Below are positions 35,707-44,162 of a DNA stretch of 64,000 bases, piece by piece (position 1 is the first letter of the stretch; every line of letters begins with the position of its first letter). The notes beneath the pieces are model-generated. The model worked only from the letters and a program-made list of their open reading frames with translations, was not told where the DNA came from and ran no database searches. The DNA is from CBDFHC01 sp965247585 (lineage in GTDB: Bacteria; Chloroflexota; Dehalococcoidia; Lucifugimonadales; GCA-2712585), in the NCBI GenBank assembly GCA_965247585.1, contig CBDFHC010000003.1, positions 186,001 through 250,000 on the forward strand, written 5' to 3'. The position numbers and the translations under genes were made by a program.

Positions 35707-36926
35707 GTACTCAGTCAACCTAATTGTTGGCAGGATAGAGATGGTGAAGCTTGACTCGGGCGTCCACAGTGGAGAATCTCCAGTCAATGGTTGCTCCGGC
35801 TTGGTTTCGTTCTGCCTCCAGGGCCGCGATCTCGCCACTCAAAGTCTCTTCATCGGCAATACGCCGGCGCAGGACTCGCCTGGCCAAGACACTGAACTCG
35901 ATCTCTGCCATGTTGAGCCAACTACCGTGCTTGGGAGTGTAGTGAAACTCCAAGCGTTTGCGTATTCGCCTAGCCTCCTTGGGCTCGAAGGTTTCGTAGA
36001 GGGAAGCTGGTTTGTGGGTGTTGAGGTTGTCCAGCACCACCCGGATCTTCTCGGACGCTGGGTAAGCTTCATCGGCCAGCCACCGCATCTGCTGAGCGAA
36101 GTCCACCATGGTACGACGTTCGGTCACTGCCACATGCCTCCAGCCCGCCAGGGGCTCGCACAGCATGAACAGGTTTCGGGTGCCATTGCGCTGGTACTCG
36201 TAATCGTATCGCTCCCGTCGTGCCGGCTTGGGCGGGATCGGAGACCTCTTTTCCGCCAGCAACTGCTTGGAGGTCTCGTCGAAACAGACCACCGGGCGCT
36301 CTGGGTCATAGGGTTCCGCGTAAAGGTCCAGCACATCCTCCATACACGCCACAAACTCGGCGCTCACCTGGGGAATACACCACTCCTTCTTCTGCCACGG
36401 CTTGAGACTGTTTTTTTCAACCGCTTGCGAATTCCCTCGTGGGACATGGAGGGCGCCAGCCCCAACTCCACCACCTTGTTTGCCAGGAGCCGCAGGGTCC
36501 AGTGGTCATGGCCTGGAGGGGCCTCGCTGCACGCCAGGGCAATCAGGTGCGCTTCCCCCCGCTCATCCAGTTTGGTCGGATGTCCTGGCCGAGGATCTTC
36601 CTCCAAGGCCCGCTTCAGTCCTCCCTCCAGGTACCGCCGCTTGGTACGGCACACCGTACCCGCAGACGTGTCCAGCGCCTCCACGATGCGCATCACCCCC
36701 CAGCCCGTATCTGCCTTTAGCAGAATACGGGCCCGGGCAACCTTTCGCGCTGGGCTCTTTCCCCCGCGAATCAGTCGTTCCAACTGGTCTCGTTCTTCCC
36801 TTTCCAACCGGACCACATACCGTTCTCGTCCCATGGCTGCCACCCTCCTACGTCAACACTCCTAAAAAAGGGTATCAACCTTAGACGTTTTCTTAAACAA
36901 TTACCAAAACCGAGTTGACTGAGTAC
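35707..36926 (-). mobile_element. IS630-family element, copy B (nested in IS3 copy 1)
   Basis: 1220 bases, TA duplicated at 35705-35706 and 36927-36928, ends GTACTCAGTCAAC. Same orientation as copy A; nearly identical to it and to copy C. Confidence 0.95.
35720..36843 (-). CDS. IS630 transposase (two frames joined by -1 frameshift), copy B
   Basis: Same organisation as copy A: N-terminal HTH frame 36843-36364 and catalytic frame 36367-35720, with the seven-A slippery run retained. The catalytic Asp, Asp, Glu are present and the Ser missing in copy A is intact here (KHGSWLNMAEIEF). In the out-of-frame tail of frame 1 it has SSRGRRRSG where A and C have SSHGRRRSG. Probably able to supply transposase. 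Confidence 0.9.
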
Positions 36927-37105
36927 TAGTCTGCTCCGACCGTTGATCGGCGGCCTCGGCCTTGCTGGCGTCTGACTGGGACATCGCTGCTCCTTTCATG
37001 AGGTACTCTACCCTCACTTCAGGAGCTCTCACCACTCTCAGACTCTCGGGTTTTCTACCCCTCTCACGTGTCCCATTATCGCTGACGGTCTACAGGCCCA
37101 CGGTC

Positions 37106-37567
37106 ATGACTGCTAAGGAACCGGAGCTCACCTCTCTGACGGTCAAGCTAATGGCGGAGAAGTACCAAGTGAGCGAATTCACACTTCGCCAGCTGGCTCG
37201 GGATCAGCGAATTCCCTTCATCAAGGTCGGCCGTAATTTTTGGATCGGCGAGCCCTCGATAAAGGGCGGCACTGAGGGGTGGGAGCATGCGCACAGCTAC
37301 CTAACGGTTAAACAGGCTGAGGACAAGTACCAGGTCTCCGAGAACACGCTGCGGCATGCGATCCGGGAACAGCAGATACCCCACGTCTACATCGGTGGCT
37401 CAGTGCGCATCAGAGAGTTCTGCGACCACTGCGGAGAGATCAAGGGGCTCATGCCGCGCATCTCGACTGAGCCGCCACCACCTTGGGAGAACTGGGATTC
37501 GAGCGACCTCATGCCGCGCGGCCGACGGAACGGGTCCGTCCTGGCTCCGTTGCAGAAGGGTCGTTAG
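37106..37567 (+). CDS. Excisionase-like protein with two MerR/helix-turn-helix units
   Basis: 153 residues from ATG 37106, twelve bases beyond the IS end; longer frames would begin inside the IS. Two similar units: SLTVKLMAEKYQVSEFTLRQ..IPFIKVGRNFWI and YLTVKQAEDKYQVSENTLRH..IPHVYIGGSVRI, each a winged HTH_17/excisionase-type fold. A later CDHCGE may bind metal. It heads a run of small plus-strand genes that look phage- or ICE-derived. Probable DNA-binding role in excision or regulation. Confidence 0.6.
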   Translation: MTAKEPELTSLTVKLMAEKYQVSEFTLRQLARDQRIPFIKVGRNFWIGEPSIKGGTEGWEHAHSYLTVKQAEDKYQVSENTLRHAIREQQIPHVYIGGSVRIREFCDHCGEIKGLMPRISTEPPPPWENWDSSDLMPRGRRNGSVLAPLQKGR

Positions 37568-37569
37568 CC

Positions 37570-37842
37570 ATGGTCCAAGTGGTCCGAAAGGAAGCTCCGG
37601 TTCCCGTTTTCTCTCCGGCCAGCGACGGCTGCGAAGTCTCCCGGTCCTGCCTTGACTGCCCGCTGCCGCTGTGCCGCTATGAGGATCCGTACTGGCGGCG
37701 TGAGTGGAATCTGGTGTGGCGTCACCAGGCCATCGCCGCTGCCGTCCGAGAGCAAGGCAAGACGGTCAATGAAGTCGCCAAGGAGTTTGGTATAGCTCGC
37801 CGGAGCGTGTTCCGAATCCTCCGACAGGAGAAAGACCTATGA
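37570..37842 (+). CDS. Small HTH protein
   Basis: 90 residues from ATG 37570, two bases after the previous stop. A Cys-rich N-terminal half (CEVSRSCLDCPLPLCRYEDP) may be a small metal site. The C-terminal half is a clear helix-turn-helix: GKTVNEVAKEFGIARRSVFRILRQ. It probably regulates the element's own genes. Its stop overlaps the start of the next gene (ATGA at 37839-37842). Confidence 0.6.
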   Translation: MVQVVRKEAPVPVFSPASDGCEVSRSCLDCPLPLCRYEDPYWRREWNLVWRHQAIAAAVREQGKTVNEVAKEFGIARRSVFRILRQEKDL

Positions 37843-38198
37843 ACCGAAAACGCAACCAGTGGGACAACGTATCTGAGCACCTTATCGACACCGCAGCGAA
37901 CCTAAACGAGGCGGAGTCCGGCCACCAGGCAGTCAAGAACCTAGACACCGAGATGGACCGCCACCAGGAGCGGGGCTACGACAAGCTCCGGGGGATCCTC
38001 CGGACCACAACCGATCCCGAAGTCCGAGGACTGGCCGCCGGCGCCCTGGGAGACTTCGGCGCCGCAGAGATCACGGAAGCCGAGATGGAAGCGGCCCACG
38101 ACTCTGAGGGAAGCTCCAACCGGAGGGCCAATCAGACGAACACCGACGCCCTGGGAATCACCGAGACCGAACGTAAGAAGGTAAAGGCCGCAAGTTGA
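37839..38198 (+). CDS. Hypothetical protein in small-gene run
   Basis: 119 residues, hydrophilic and mostly helical (RQWDN-type start NRKRNQWDNVSEHLIDTAAN), no recognised domain. Starts inside the ATGA overlap with the gene before it, and its TGA overlaps the TTG of the gene after it (TTGA, 38195-38198), so translation is coupled. Low sequence complexity toward the end (EAEMEAAHDSEGSS). Confidence 0.55.
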   Translation: MNRKRNQWDNVSEHLIDTAANLNEAESGHQAVKNLDTEMDRHQERGYDKLRGILRTTTDPEVRGLAAGALGDFGAAEITEAEMEAAHDSEGSSNRRANQTNTDALGITETERKKVKAAS

Positions 38199-38455
38199 CC
38201 CGGCAGTACATCAAGACGAAGCGGCTCTGGGGATACCTGAGCGAAAGGCAGGCGAAGGGAGAGAGACCCCCAACCTGCAAAGAGCTGTTGCGAGTCCTCG
38301 ACCTCCGTTCCACCGCCACCGTCCACCATCATCTCTCGACTCTGCGCGACATTGGATATATCACTTGGCAGCCCGGGACCCATGGCACCCTCCATGTCCT
38401 CATCCCTTATTTACCAGGAAGGATCGTGAGCAATGGAAATGGACATGGTCACTGA
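38195..38455 (+). CDS. LexA-type winged-helix DNA-binding protein, small
   Basis: 86 residues from TTG 38195. RLWGYLSERQAKGERPPTCK followed by ELLRVLDLRSTATVHHHLS and LRDIGYITWQPG is the layout of the LexA N-terminal DNA-binding domain; there is no peptidase domain. Such truncated LexA-like proteins are frequent in phages and integrative elements. It overlaps the next gene by 23 bases. Confidence 0.65.
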   Translation: MTRQYIKTKRLWGYLSERQAKGERPPTCKELLRVLDLRSTATVHHHLSTLRDIGYITWQPGTHGTLHVLIPYLPGRIVSNGNGHGH

Positions 38456-38720
38456 GACCACCAAGGGAGTCTGGAGCGTCCACCAGCGGGGCAAGCACCC
38501 GGTGGACGGGGTGCCGGTCTACTTCTACGAGAAGCCCGGGACCTGGCGCTGCTCCGAGGACGCCGAGCAGGACTGCGACCACGTGAAACTGGTGAAGGCC
38601 CAGATGCCGAACTTCGAGGCCTGCCCCGAGTGCGGCGGCTACCGACCGGAGGACGAGCGGGTGATGGCGGGGATGAGGTGCAGGGTATGTGTCTATGCCG
38701 AGCGTACGGCCGCGGTGTGA
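38433..38720 (+). CDS. Small zinc-ribbon-like protein
   Basis: 95 residues with AAGGA upstream. The middle part GVPVYFYEKPGTWRCSEDAE is followed by two Cys pairs (CPEC and MRCRVCVY) that could bind zinc. No catalytic motif. Its TGA overlaps the GTG of the next gene (GTGA, 38717-38720). Confidence 0.55.
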   Translation: MEMDMVTETTKGVWSVHQRGKHPVDGVPVYFYEKPGTWRCSEDAEQDCDHVKLVKAQMPNFEACPECGGYRPEDERVMAGMRCRVCVYAERTAAV

Positions 38721-39037
38721 GTACCGCGATGGAGGAACGGAACCACAAGGTTGGATTCACGCCTGGGCCTTGGGTAGTAGACCCTCAAGCCTGGATGGAG
38801 GGGATAGATGGGTCAATCCCGCACTATTTGGTCACAGGCACTATCGGCGGGAAGTCAGGTCGCACGGTAGCCAACATTGGTGAATGGACAGATCGGCCCA
38901 ACGCCCTTGCGGATGCCCGCCTCATAGCCCAGGCCCCCGCCATGTACGCCGCCATCGAACAACTACTTGAAGGCGCTATTGCTGACCCCGATGTACTCGA
39001 AGCCATAGTCAACGCCGTGGAAGGAACCAAGCCGTGA
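38717..39037 (+). CDS. Phage-type hypothetical protein
   Basis: 106 residues from GTG 38717. It contains TPGPWVVDPQAWMEG and ends with NALADARLIAQAPAMYAAIE, a pattern common in small phage proteins of unknown function. The GTGA overlap with the previous gene chooses the start; the next start overlaps its stop (TGATG). Confidence 0.65.
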   Translation: MSTAMEERNHKVGFTPGPWVVDPQAWMEGIDGSIPHYLVTGTIGGKSGRTVANIGEWTDRPNALADARLIAQAPAMYAAIEQLLEGAIADPDVLEAIVNAVEGTKP

Positions 39038-39147
39038 TGCCCGCCCCGGTGTACGCCTTCTGGAGCATGTGGTGCTGCGGCGTCCTGGCGCCCTTCGGGA
39101 GGCCGGTTGAAGACTGGGCGGGTATTCTGTGGGAGATGAGGAACTGA
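39037..39147 (+). CDS. Very small hypothetical protein
   Basis: 36 residues (MPAPVYAFWSMWCCGVLAPF...) with one hydrophobic, Trp/Cys-rich stretch. Its start shares TGATG with the previous stop and its stop shares TGATG with the next start, which is the only evidence for translation, but a good one in this run of genes. Confidence 0.45.
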   Translation: MPAPVYAFWSMWCCGVLAPFGRPVEDWAGILWEMRN

Positions 39148-39635
39148 TGGAACAACTGAGAGAACACGCTGAGGCGATACAGCGGGCCCGGTCCTGGCTG
39201 GACGGTTTCAGAGACCGGAAGAAGGCGGCGGAGGCTGGTTACAGGGAGGCCCACAAGGACTTGTTTGACGCACTGTCCGAAGCCGAAGAACAGCTACGCA
39301 TCGCCGAAACCGCCGGGCGGCAGGCAGCGTTGAACGTCTACCACGAGACCGGTGTGAAGGTGCTGAGCTACGGATTCAACATCCAGGAGCGGACGCAACT
39401 TGAGTACGACGACACAAGGGCGTTGGAGTGGGCAAAGGAACACGGAATGGCCCTCAAATTGGACAAGCCTGCTTTTGAGAAGCTGGCGAAAGCTAGCCTC
39501 CACTCAACGCCGGAAATGCGTGGCGATGCCAAAGCTTTCGGAATCGTCGACGCTCACGTCATGCCCTCGGCCACCATCGCCCAGGACTTGACGAAGGTCC
39601 TGACAGAGTCACGTCAAACACAGGAGGCATGCTAG
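39147..39635 (+). CDS. Phage-type hypothetical protein, coiled coil
   Basis: 162 residues from ATG 39147 (coupled by TGATG). The first 70 residues are a charged coiled coil (EQLREHAEAIQRARSWLDGF). The second part YGFNIQERTQLEYDDTRALEW and EHGMALKLDKPAFEKLAK is typical of phage proteins found near recombination genes. Function unknown. Confidence 0.65.
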   Translation: MEQLREHAEAIQRARSWLDGFRDRKKAAEAGYREAHKDLFDALSEAEEQLRIAETAGRQAALNVYHETGVKVLSYGFNIQERTQLEYDDTRALEWAKEHGMALKLDKPAFEKLAKASLHSTPEMRGDAKAFGIVDAHVMPSATIAQDLTKVLTESRQTQEAC

Positions 39636-39841
39636 TGGAACTCCGGCACGTGAATTTCAAGGCGCCCGTGAAGCGGTTTATCAAGGAAAAGGAAACAGGT
39701 GATGTGCGGGTGGTGAGCAAAATCGCGTTCGAAACTGAAGGCATGGACGATGAAACCCTGATGTTGATAACGCAGCTATCCGATTCCGGCGTTCCCGTGA
39801 GCATCGACATCAAGTCGGCGATGTTCAACATTGGCGCTTAG
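39635..39841 (+). CDS. Small hypothetical protein
   Basis: 68 residues from GTG 39635, which is seven bases after AGGAGG and shares a base with the previous TAG; the ATG at 39629 is too close to the ribosome site. Mixed alpha/beta (ELRHVNFKAPVKRFIKEK ... DDETLMLITQLSDSGVPVS). No family recognised. The next gene starts 10 bases later. Confidence 0.6.
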   Translation: MELRHVNFKAPVKRFIKEKETGDVRVVSKIAFETEGMDDETLMLITQLSDSGVPVSIDIKSAMFNIGA

Positions 39842-39850
39842 GAGAAACAC

Positions 39851-40669
39851 ATGACAACCTACGGCAACGATACCCAGGCTCTAGTCCTAGCTAGCGTTCG
39901 GGAGATGGATCGGCTGGATGAGGAGCAAATCCTTGAATCCATGATTGGCGACTACAAAGGCGACTTCGCCTATGAGTTCCCCATGGGTTCTGGCGCTGAG
40001 CAAAAGACCGTGCGGGGTCTCTCGTGGCGTGGCTACATGGAGTTGGTCACAACCCGTGGCGGCTATGTGTTCGGCAAGCCCGAAGTAGAGGACGCTGGCG
40101 ATCATTGGCGGGCCTACGCGGAGGTCACGGATATGATCCAGAACGTCACGGTGTGGGCCGGTACCCACCAGCCCAAGAGCCGCCGCATCAACAACCGGGA
40201 CGGCGGCCAAGGCTACCGGACGGTTCCTGACGACTACTCATTCGAGAAGGCCATCTCCAAGGCCCAAAGGAACGCCGCCAAGAATATCATTCCGCATTCC
40301 GTCCAGGTCCACGCTCTAGAGCGGGTGCTGGGCGGTAAGGCTTTACCGCAGGGGCGGGGAAGGAACGAGGAACGCCCTCAGGGAAGAACGCTGCCCAACC
40401 AGCGCCAACAGCTCCAGGAACCCGCAGAGTCCGTTGACCCCACCCAGTTGGAGCCGCCCAAGAACCTGGGGGAACTCTACACCAACGCCCAGAAGTACCT
40501 GGGGTACGCGAACAAGCAGGAAGTAATCCAGGCCGCCGGCGTAACCAGCGAGGCCGACATCTCGGACTTGAACGAGGTATGGGGAAGGCTGCTGGTCCAC
40601 AAGGGGTTCAGTGACCCGGAGCCGTTCATGTCAGAAGAGGACCAAGAAGCCCTGGCGGCCCTGAGGTAA
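39851..40669 (+). CDS. Phage-type protein, possible recombination/annealing role
   Basis: 272 residues, GGAG upstream. The N-terminal 160 residues contain TVRGLSWRGYMELVTTRGGY and SFEKAISKAQRNAAKNIIP, resembling phage proteins that act in DNA annealing or exonuclease partnerships, but no catalytic motif is visible. A Gln/Pro-rich linker follows, then a helical C-terminal domain (LGELYTNAQKYLGYANKQE). Position after the coiled-coil protein fits a phage recombination module. Function is a guess. Confidence 0.55.
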   Translation: MTTYGNDTQALVLASVREMDRLDEEQILESMIGDYKGDFAYEFPMGSGAEQKTVRGLSWRGYMELVTTRGGYVFGKPEVEDAGDHWRAYAEVTDMIQNVTVWAGTHQPKSRRINNRDGGQGYRTVPDDYSFEKAISKAQRNAAKNIIPHSVQVHALERVLGGKALPQGRGRNEERPQGRTLPNQRQQLQEPAESVDPTQLEPPKNLGELYTNAQKYLGYANKQEVIQAAGVTSEADISDLNEVWGRLLVHKGFSDPEPFMSEEDQEALAALR

Positions 40670-40673
40670 CGAG

Positions 40674-41015
40674 TTGGCGCAGCTAGCATTCAGCGCCGCG
40701 TTGCGCACCCTGGCCCGGGACGCCGCCATCGACCGGGTGGAGGCCGCGGCACGGGAGGATTGGAAAGAGGTGGCCCTGATGGTCGTTGAGGTGGTGGCCC
40801 GGGACCGGGAGCTCTTCACCACCGACCACGTGTGGGCCGTGATGCCCGGGGATGTCTCGACACCGGAGCCGCGCGCCATGGGCGCCATCATGCGACGGGC
40901 CGCCCGGGAGGGGTACGTGACCGCGACAGACCGGCACGTGCTGTCCAACCGGCCCCTATGCCACCGGCGCCCCGTGAGGGTATGGCGGAGCCTTATCTAC
41001 CGAGAAGGAGAGTGA
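40674..41015 (+). CDS. Phage-type hypothetical protein
   Basis: 113 residues from TTG 40674, five bases after the previous stop. ELFTTDHVWAVMPGDVSTPE with PRAMGAIMRRAAREGYV and a basic tail (RPVRVWRSLIYREGE) looks like a winged-helix-type domain; similar small proteins occur in phage replication regions. Function unknown. Confidence 0.6.
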   Translation: MAQLAFSAALRTLARDAAIDRVEAAAREDWKEVALMVVEVVARDRELFTTDHVWAVMPGDVSTPEPRAMGAIMRRAAREGYVTATDRHVLSNRPLCHRRPVRVWRSLIYREGE

Positions 41016-41088
41016 GAACCGGATAGGAGTCCTGGTGGCCAAAAAGAGAGCGGCCGTGGTGAGTAGGCCAGAGAGGTAACACCAGTCA

Positions 41089-41265
41089 ATGCGTAGGCTT
41101 AATCCTGGGAAACGTGAACGACAGGCTAGAAAACGCCATAGGCGTGCCCGTACCTGGCATTCCGGTATGGGAGCGGAGGCATCGCCGTTGAAGGTCGGCA
41201 CGAAACATCTCGGGCGCATGATACGCAGAGACATGGTGTGGCTGAGGCCGAAAGGAAGCGAATAG
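41089..41265 (+). CDS. Very basic small protein, possible
   Basis: 58 residues, about one third Arg/Lys/His (RRLNPGKRERQARKRHRRAR). No strong ribosome site. The position in the run and plus-strand direction support it weakly. Bases 41266-41626 contain no convincing gene. Confidence 0.35.
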   Translation: MRRLNPGKRERQARKRHRRARTWHSGMGAEASPLKVGTKHLGRMIRRDMVWLRPKGSE

Positions 41266-41626
41266 AGCGCGCCAACTGGAGCGGTGCTGGTAGGTCTCTT
41301 CCGGGGGAGAGTGGCCCCCGGCCAGGACTAACGAAGGCGATGATGCTGGGAAGTAGCTGGATTTGGTGTCCTGTGCGCAGGTTGACTGCCAGATATAGCC
41401 CCAGAACCAAAGCAAGCCTGGGCCGAGGCGATGGCGGGGAACAGAGCCGTGAGACTCTCTGGTGACGGGGCCTCCTTGTACGTCTCGCTTATCGAGGAGG
41501 AAATAGGCCCAGGCCTCGTGGGTTAGCTGGAGGTGTCCAGTGGCCGTAAGGCGCTGGGGGTATTCCATTCACCTCAACCGCGCCTCCAGCCAACCCCGCC
41601 AACAAGCTGTTGATCAGAGGAAGAGC

Positions 41627-41935
41627 ATGACCGAGATAACCGAGTATGCCTACATCGGCATCGCCCCGTGTGGCTGTGTCCAAGCCGCAACGATTGATAG
41701 ACCCGAGCACAAGAAGGAAGTGCGCAAGGACGTAATGGGAATGATGAAGTGGGTAACCATTGAACGGACCCTAGTGCCCCAAGCCCGTATTCGCTTGTGT
41801 TGGGAGCAACAACCCAAGGACGTGTGCCCACATCCACAGGGTTGCCCCACCCGCCCGCCAGGTGTCACCCCTGCACACCGATATAGGCAAGACTCGGAGA
41901 AGCAGCTTCCCCTTGTCCTCTCTGAGTCGCAGTGA
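41627..41935 (+). CDS. Phage-type hypothetical protein
   Basis: 102 residues from ATG 41627 with GAGGAAGAG upstream. EYAYIGIAPCGCVQAATIDR and VTIERTLVPQARIRLCWEQQ are followed by CPHPQGCP, suggesting a small metal site. The GCVQAA...CPH pattern occurs in phage and integrated-element proteins of unknown function. Confidence 0.6.
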   Translation: MTEITEYAYIGIAPCGCVQAATIDRPEHKKEVRKDVMGMMKWVTIERTLVPQARIRLCWEQQPKDVCPHPQGCPTRPPGVTPAHRYRQDSEKQLPLVLSESQ

Positions 41936-42030
41936 CGAACATAGCCAGCCCCGGGGCGGCGTTGGGCTGGGAGATTGGTCGAAGACCGGGGTACAGCGCC
42001 GCCCCAACTAAGTAGTTCAGGAGGATTCGG

Positions 42031-42318
42031 ATGGAACACACGGTAGAACTCGGGGACGAAGTACAGGACAGGATTTCGGGCTTCAAGGGGGTGTCGGTTT
42101 CCTTTCACGATTACCTCAACGGATGCCGTCGCATTACCGTCCAGCCCAGGGTAGACAAAGAGGGAAAGCTACCCGACGCTGCCACGTTCGATGAGCCCGA
42201 CTTGGAAGTCACAAAGGCTGCGAAACAGCCTGCGCCCGAGCGGGAACCGGTGCCGGTAACCGGTGGCCCCAGCAAGTACGAGGACGCCGGGCGCGCGGAA
42301 GATACAGGACGGCGCTAG
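42031..42318 (+). CDS. Phage-type hypothetical protein
   Basis: 95 residues with AGGAGG upstream. VELGDEVQDRISGFKGVSVS and YLNGCRRITVQPRVDKEGKL form a beta-rich domain; the C-terminal TGGPSKYEDAG tail is typical of this group. Such proteins are found in phage head/tail or accessory regions. Function unknown. Confidence 0.65.
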   Translation: MEHTVELGDEVQDRISGFKGVSVSFHDYLNGCRRITVQPRVDKEGKLPDAATFDEPDLEVTKAAKQPAPEREPVPVTGGPSKYEDAGRAEDTGRR

Positions 42319-42371
42319 AGGCCAACATGCGTGACTGTCGGAAGATTCATTCCAGCGTCCAGGAGTAGAAG

Positions 42372-42629
42372 ATGAACGAGTATCCAACGGCAATGCTTTG
42401 CTTCTTCGCGCAGATGGCGATATTGGTCAAGAACATGACCGGGGAGGACCTGCGGGAACTCCAAGCGTGGGAACGTGAGCATCTCAATGGGGAAGTGGGA
42501 ACTTCCCATTGGCCTGGGTGGACACGGTTCGGCTTAGAGAAGCCACCTAGGGGGGAGGAGGCTGATCGCCCGGCTGTCCGCGGTGTGAAAGCCCTGATAC
42601 CTAGTACTCAGTCAACTCGGTTTTGGTAA
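42372..42629 (+). CDS. Hypothetical phage-type protein, 3' end altered by IS630 copy C
   Basis: The native part runs to about 42601. NMTGEDLRELQAWEREHLNG and GTSHWPGWTRFG are recognisable as a small phage-type protein of unknown role. The last eight residues (STQSTRFW) come from the IS end, so the original C-terminus is lost or was close to the insertion point. Confidence 0.55.
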   Translation: MNEYPTAMLCFFAQMAILVKNMTGEDLRELQAWEREHLNGEVGTSHWPGWTRFGLEKPPRGEEADRPAVRGVKALIPSTQSTRFW

Positions 42630-43823
42630 TTGTTTAAGAAAACGTCTAAGGTTGATACCCTTTTTTAGGAGTGTTGACGTAGGAGGGTGGCAGCCATGGG
42701 ACGAGAACGGTATGTGGTCCGGTTGGAAAGGGAAGAACGAGACCAGTTGGAACGACTGATTCGCGGGGGAAAGAGCCCAGCGCGAAAGGTTGCCCGGGCC
42801 CGTATTCTGCTAAAGGCAGATACGGGCTGGGGGGTGATGCGCATCGTGGAGGCGCTGGACACGTCTGCGGGTACGGTGTGCCGTACCAAGCGGCGGTACC
42901 TGGAGGGAGGACTGAAGCGGGCCTTGGAGGAAGATCCTCGGCCAGGACATCCGACCAAACTGGATGAGCGGGGGGAAGCGCACCTGATTGCCCTGGCGTG
43001 CAGCGAGGCCCCTCCAGGCCATGACCACTGGACCCTGCGGCTCCTGGCAAACAAGGTGGTGGAGTTGGGGCTGGCGCCCTCCATGTCCCACGAGGGAATT
43101 CGCAAGCGGTTGAAAAAAACAGTCTCAAGCCATGGCAGAAGAAGGAGTGGTGTATTCCCCAGGTGAGCGCCGAGTTTGTGGCGTGTATGGAGGATGTGCT
43201 GGACCTTTACGCGGAACCCTATGACCCAGAGCGCCCGGTGGTCTGTTTCGACGAGACCTCCAAGCAGTTGCTGGCGGAAAAGAGGTCTCCGATCCCGCCC
43301 AAGCCGGCACGACGGGAGCGATACGATTACGAGTACCAGCGCAATGGCACCCGAAACCTGTTCATGCTGTGCGAGCCCCTGGCGGGCTGGAGGCATGTGG
43401 CAGTGACCGAACGTCGTACCATGGTGGACTTCGCTCAGCAGATGCGGTGGCTGGCCGATGAAGCTTACCCAGCGTCCGAGAAGATCCGGGTGGTGCTGGA
43501 CAACCTCAACACCCACAAACCAGCTTCCCTCTACGAAACCTTCGAGCCCAAGGAGGCTAGGCGAATACGCAAACGCTTGGAGTTTCACTACACTCCCAAG
43601 CACGGTAGTTGGCTCAACATGGCAGAGATCGAGTTCAGTGTCTTGGCCAGGCGAGTCCTGCGCCGGCGTATTGCCGATGAAGAGACTTTGAGTGGCGAGA
43701 TCGCGGCCCTGGAGGCAGAACGAAACCAAGCCGGAGCAACCATTGACTGGAGATTCTCCACTGTGGACGCCCGAGTCAAGCTTCACCATCTCTATCCTGC
43801 CAACAATTAGGTTGACTGAGTAC
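42604..43823 (+). mobile_element. IS630-family element, copy C (inverted relative to A and B)
   Basis: 1220 bases with duplicated TA at 42602-42603 and 43824-43825 and GTACTCAGTCAAC ends. Orientation is opposite to copies A and B, so recombination between copies would invert the DNA between them. Confidence 0.95.
42687..43810 (+). CDS. IS630 transposase (two frames joined by -1 frameshift), copy C
   Basis: Frame 1 at 42687-43166 and frame 2 at 43163-43810. The seven-A run (43114-43120) follows CGGTTG; a -1 slip yields NSLKPWQKKEW and the catalytic frame. DDE residues and the Ser before LNMAEIEF are intact. The A7 run and reading frames are intact, so it is a good candidate for the active copy. 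Confidence 0.92.
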
Positions 43824-43825
43824 TA

Positions 43826-44162
43826 GCCATTTCCTAACGATCTCCTGGAATGATTCGATATTGTCTGCGAACGATCCTATTGTCGGGAAAGGTCGAGGCT
43901 GTTCCCCTAGGGTCTCCAGCCCTACTTCGAAACTCCAGTCGACTCTCCCGGTTACAACGTTCAGGACAACACGGTTTTCTTTTGATGATCCAATTTGCTG
44001 GAATTGCCCTACCCGGCGACGATCATGCGTCTCTTCAGGTTCATTCTTGAGAACTTCGCTCCACCATGATTCCTTACCAGAAACATCGGAACCCGGCACC
44101 AAAAAGGTAGTTGCCCTAAAGCGTTCTACATCCCAGTTAGTCATTTTTTGAATGCACATCAC
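43826..44162 (-). pseudogene. Hypothetical gene truncated at its 3' end by IS630 copy C
   Basis: About 112 residues remain: NWDVERFRATTFLVPGSDVS, ESWWSEVLKNEPEETHDRRR, VVLNVVTGRVDW and SFADNIESFQEIVRKWL, after which the IS begins. It reads like a real globular protein of unknown family. The region beyond the IS (below 42602) does not give a clear continuation, so only the N-terminal part can be annotated. Bases 44163-44403 hold no gene. Confidence 0.5.

Larger units (their letters stand above)
35355..36984 (-). pseudogene. IS3-type transposase OrfA, copy 1, split by IS630 copy B
   Basis: The first 19 codons (MSQSDASKAEAADQRSEQ) are at 36984-36929 and the remainder (SFVRRVRAATRRKYTPEEK onward) at 35704-35355. 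Removing 35707-36928 joins them at GCAGACTAGGTCC exactly as in copy 2. The C-terminus ends at the A7 slippery run near 35398-35404. Confidence 0.9.
34325..37094 (-). mobile_element. IS3-type element copy 1, disrupted by nested IS630 copy B
   Basis: Ends: TGTTGGCAATCAGCACAAG at 34325 and, at the other side, the complement of TGTAGACCGTCAGCGATAA ending 37094; both ends include GGGACA and form an imperfect inverted repeat. Without the nested IS630 it is about 1548 bases. Its orfA is split at a TA (35705-35706). Confidence 0.85.

Noticed and set aside
34321..37097. Target duplication of IS3-type copy 1
   Set aside because: Flanking bases (GGG left, GGC right) do not match, so no duplication is claimed.
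41086..41568. Long minus-strand frames opposite the phage-type genes
   Set aside because: Conflict with the coupled plus-strand run and show no domain pattern.
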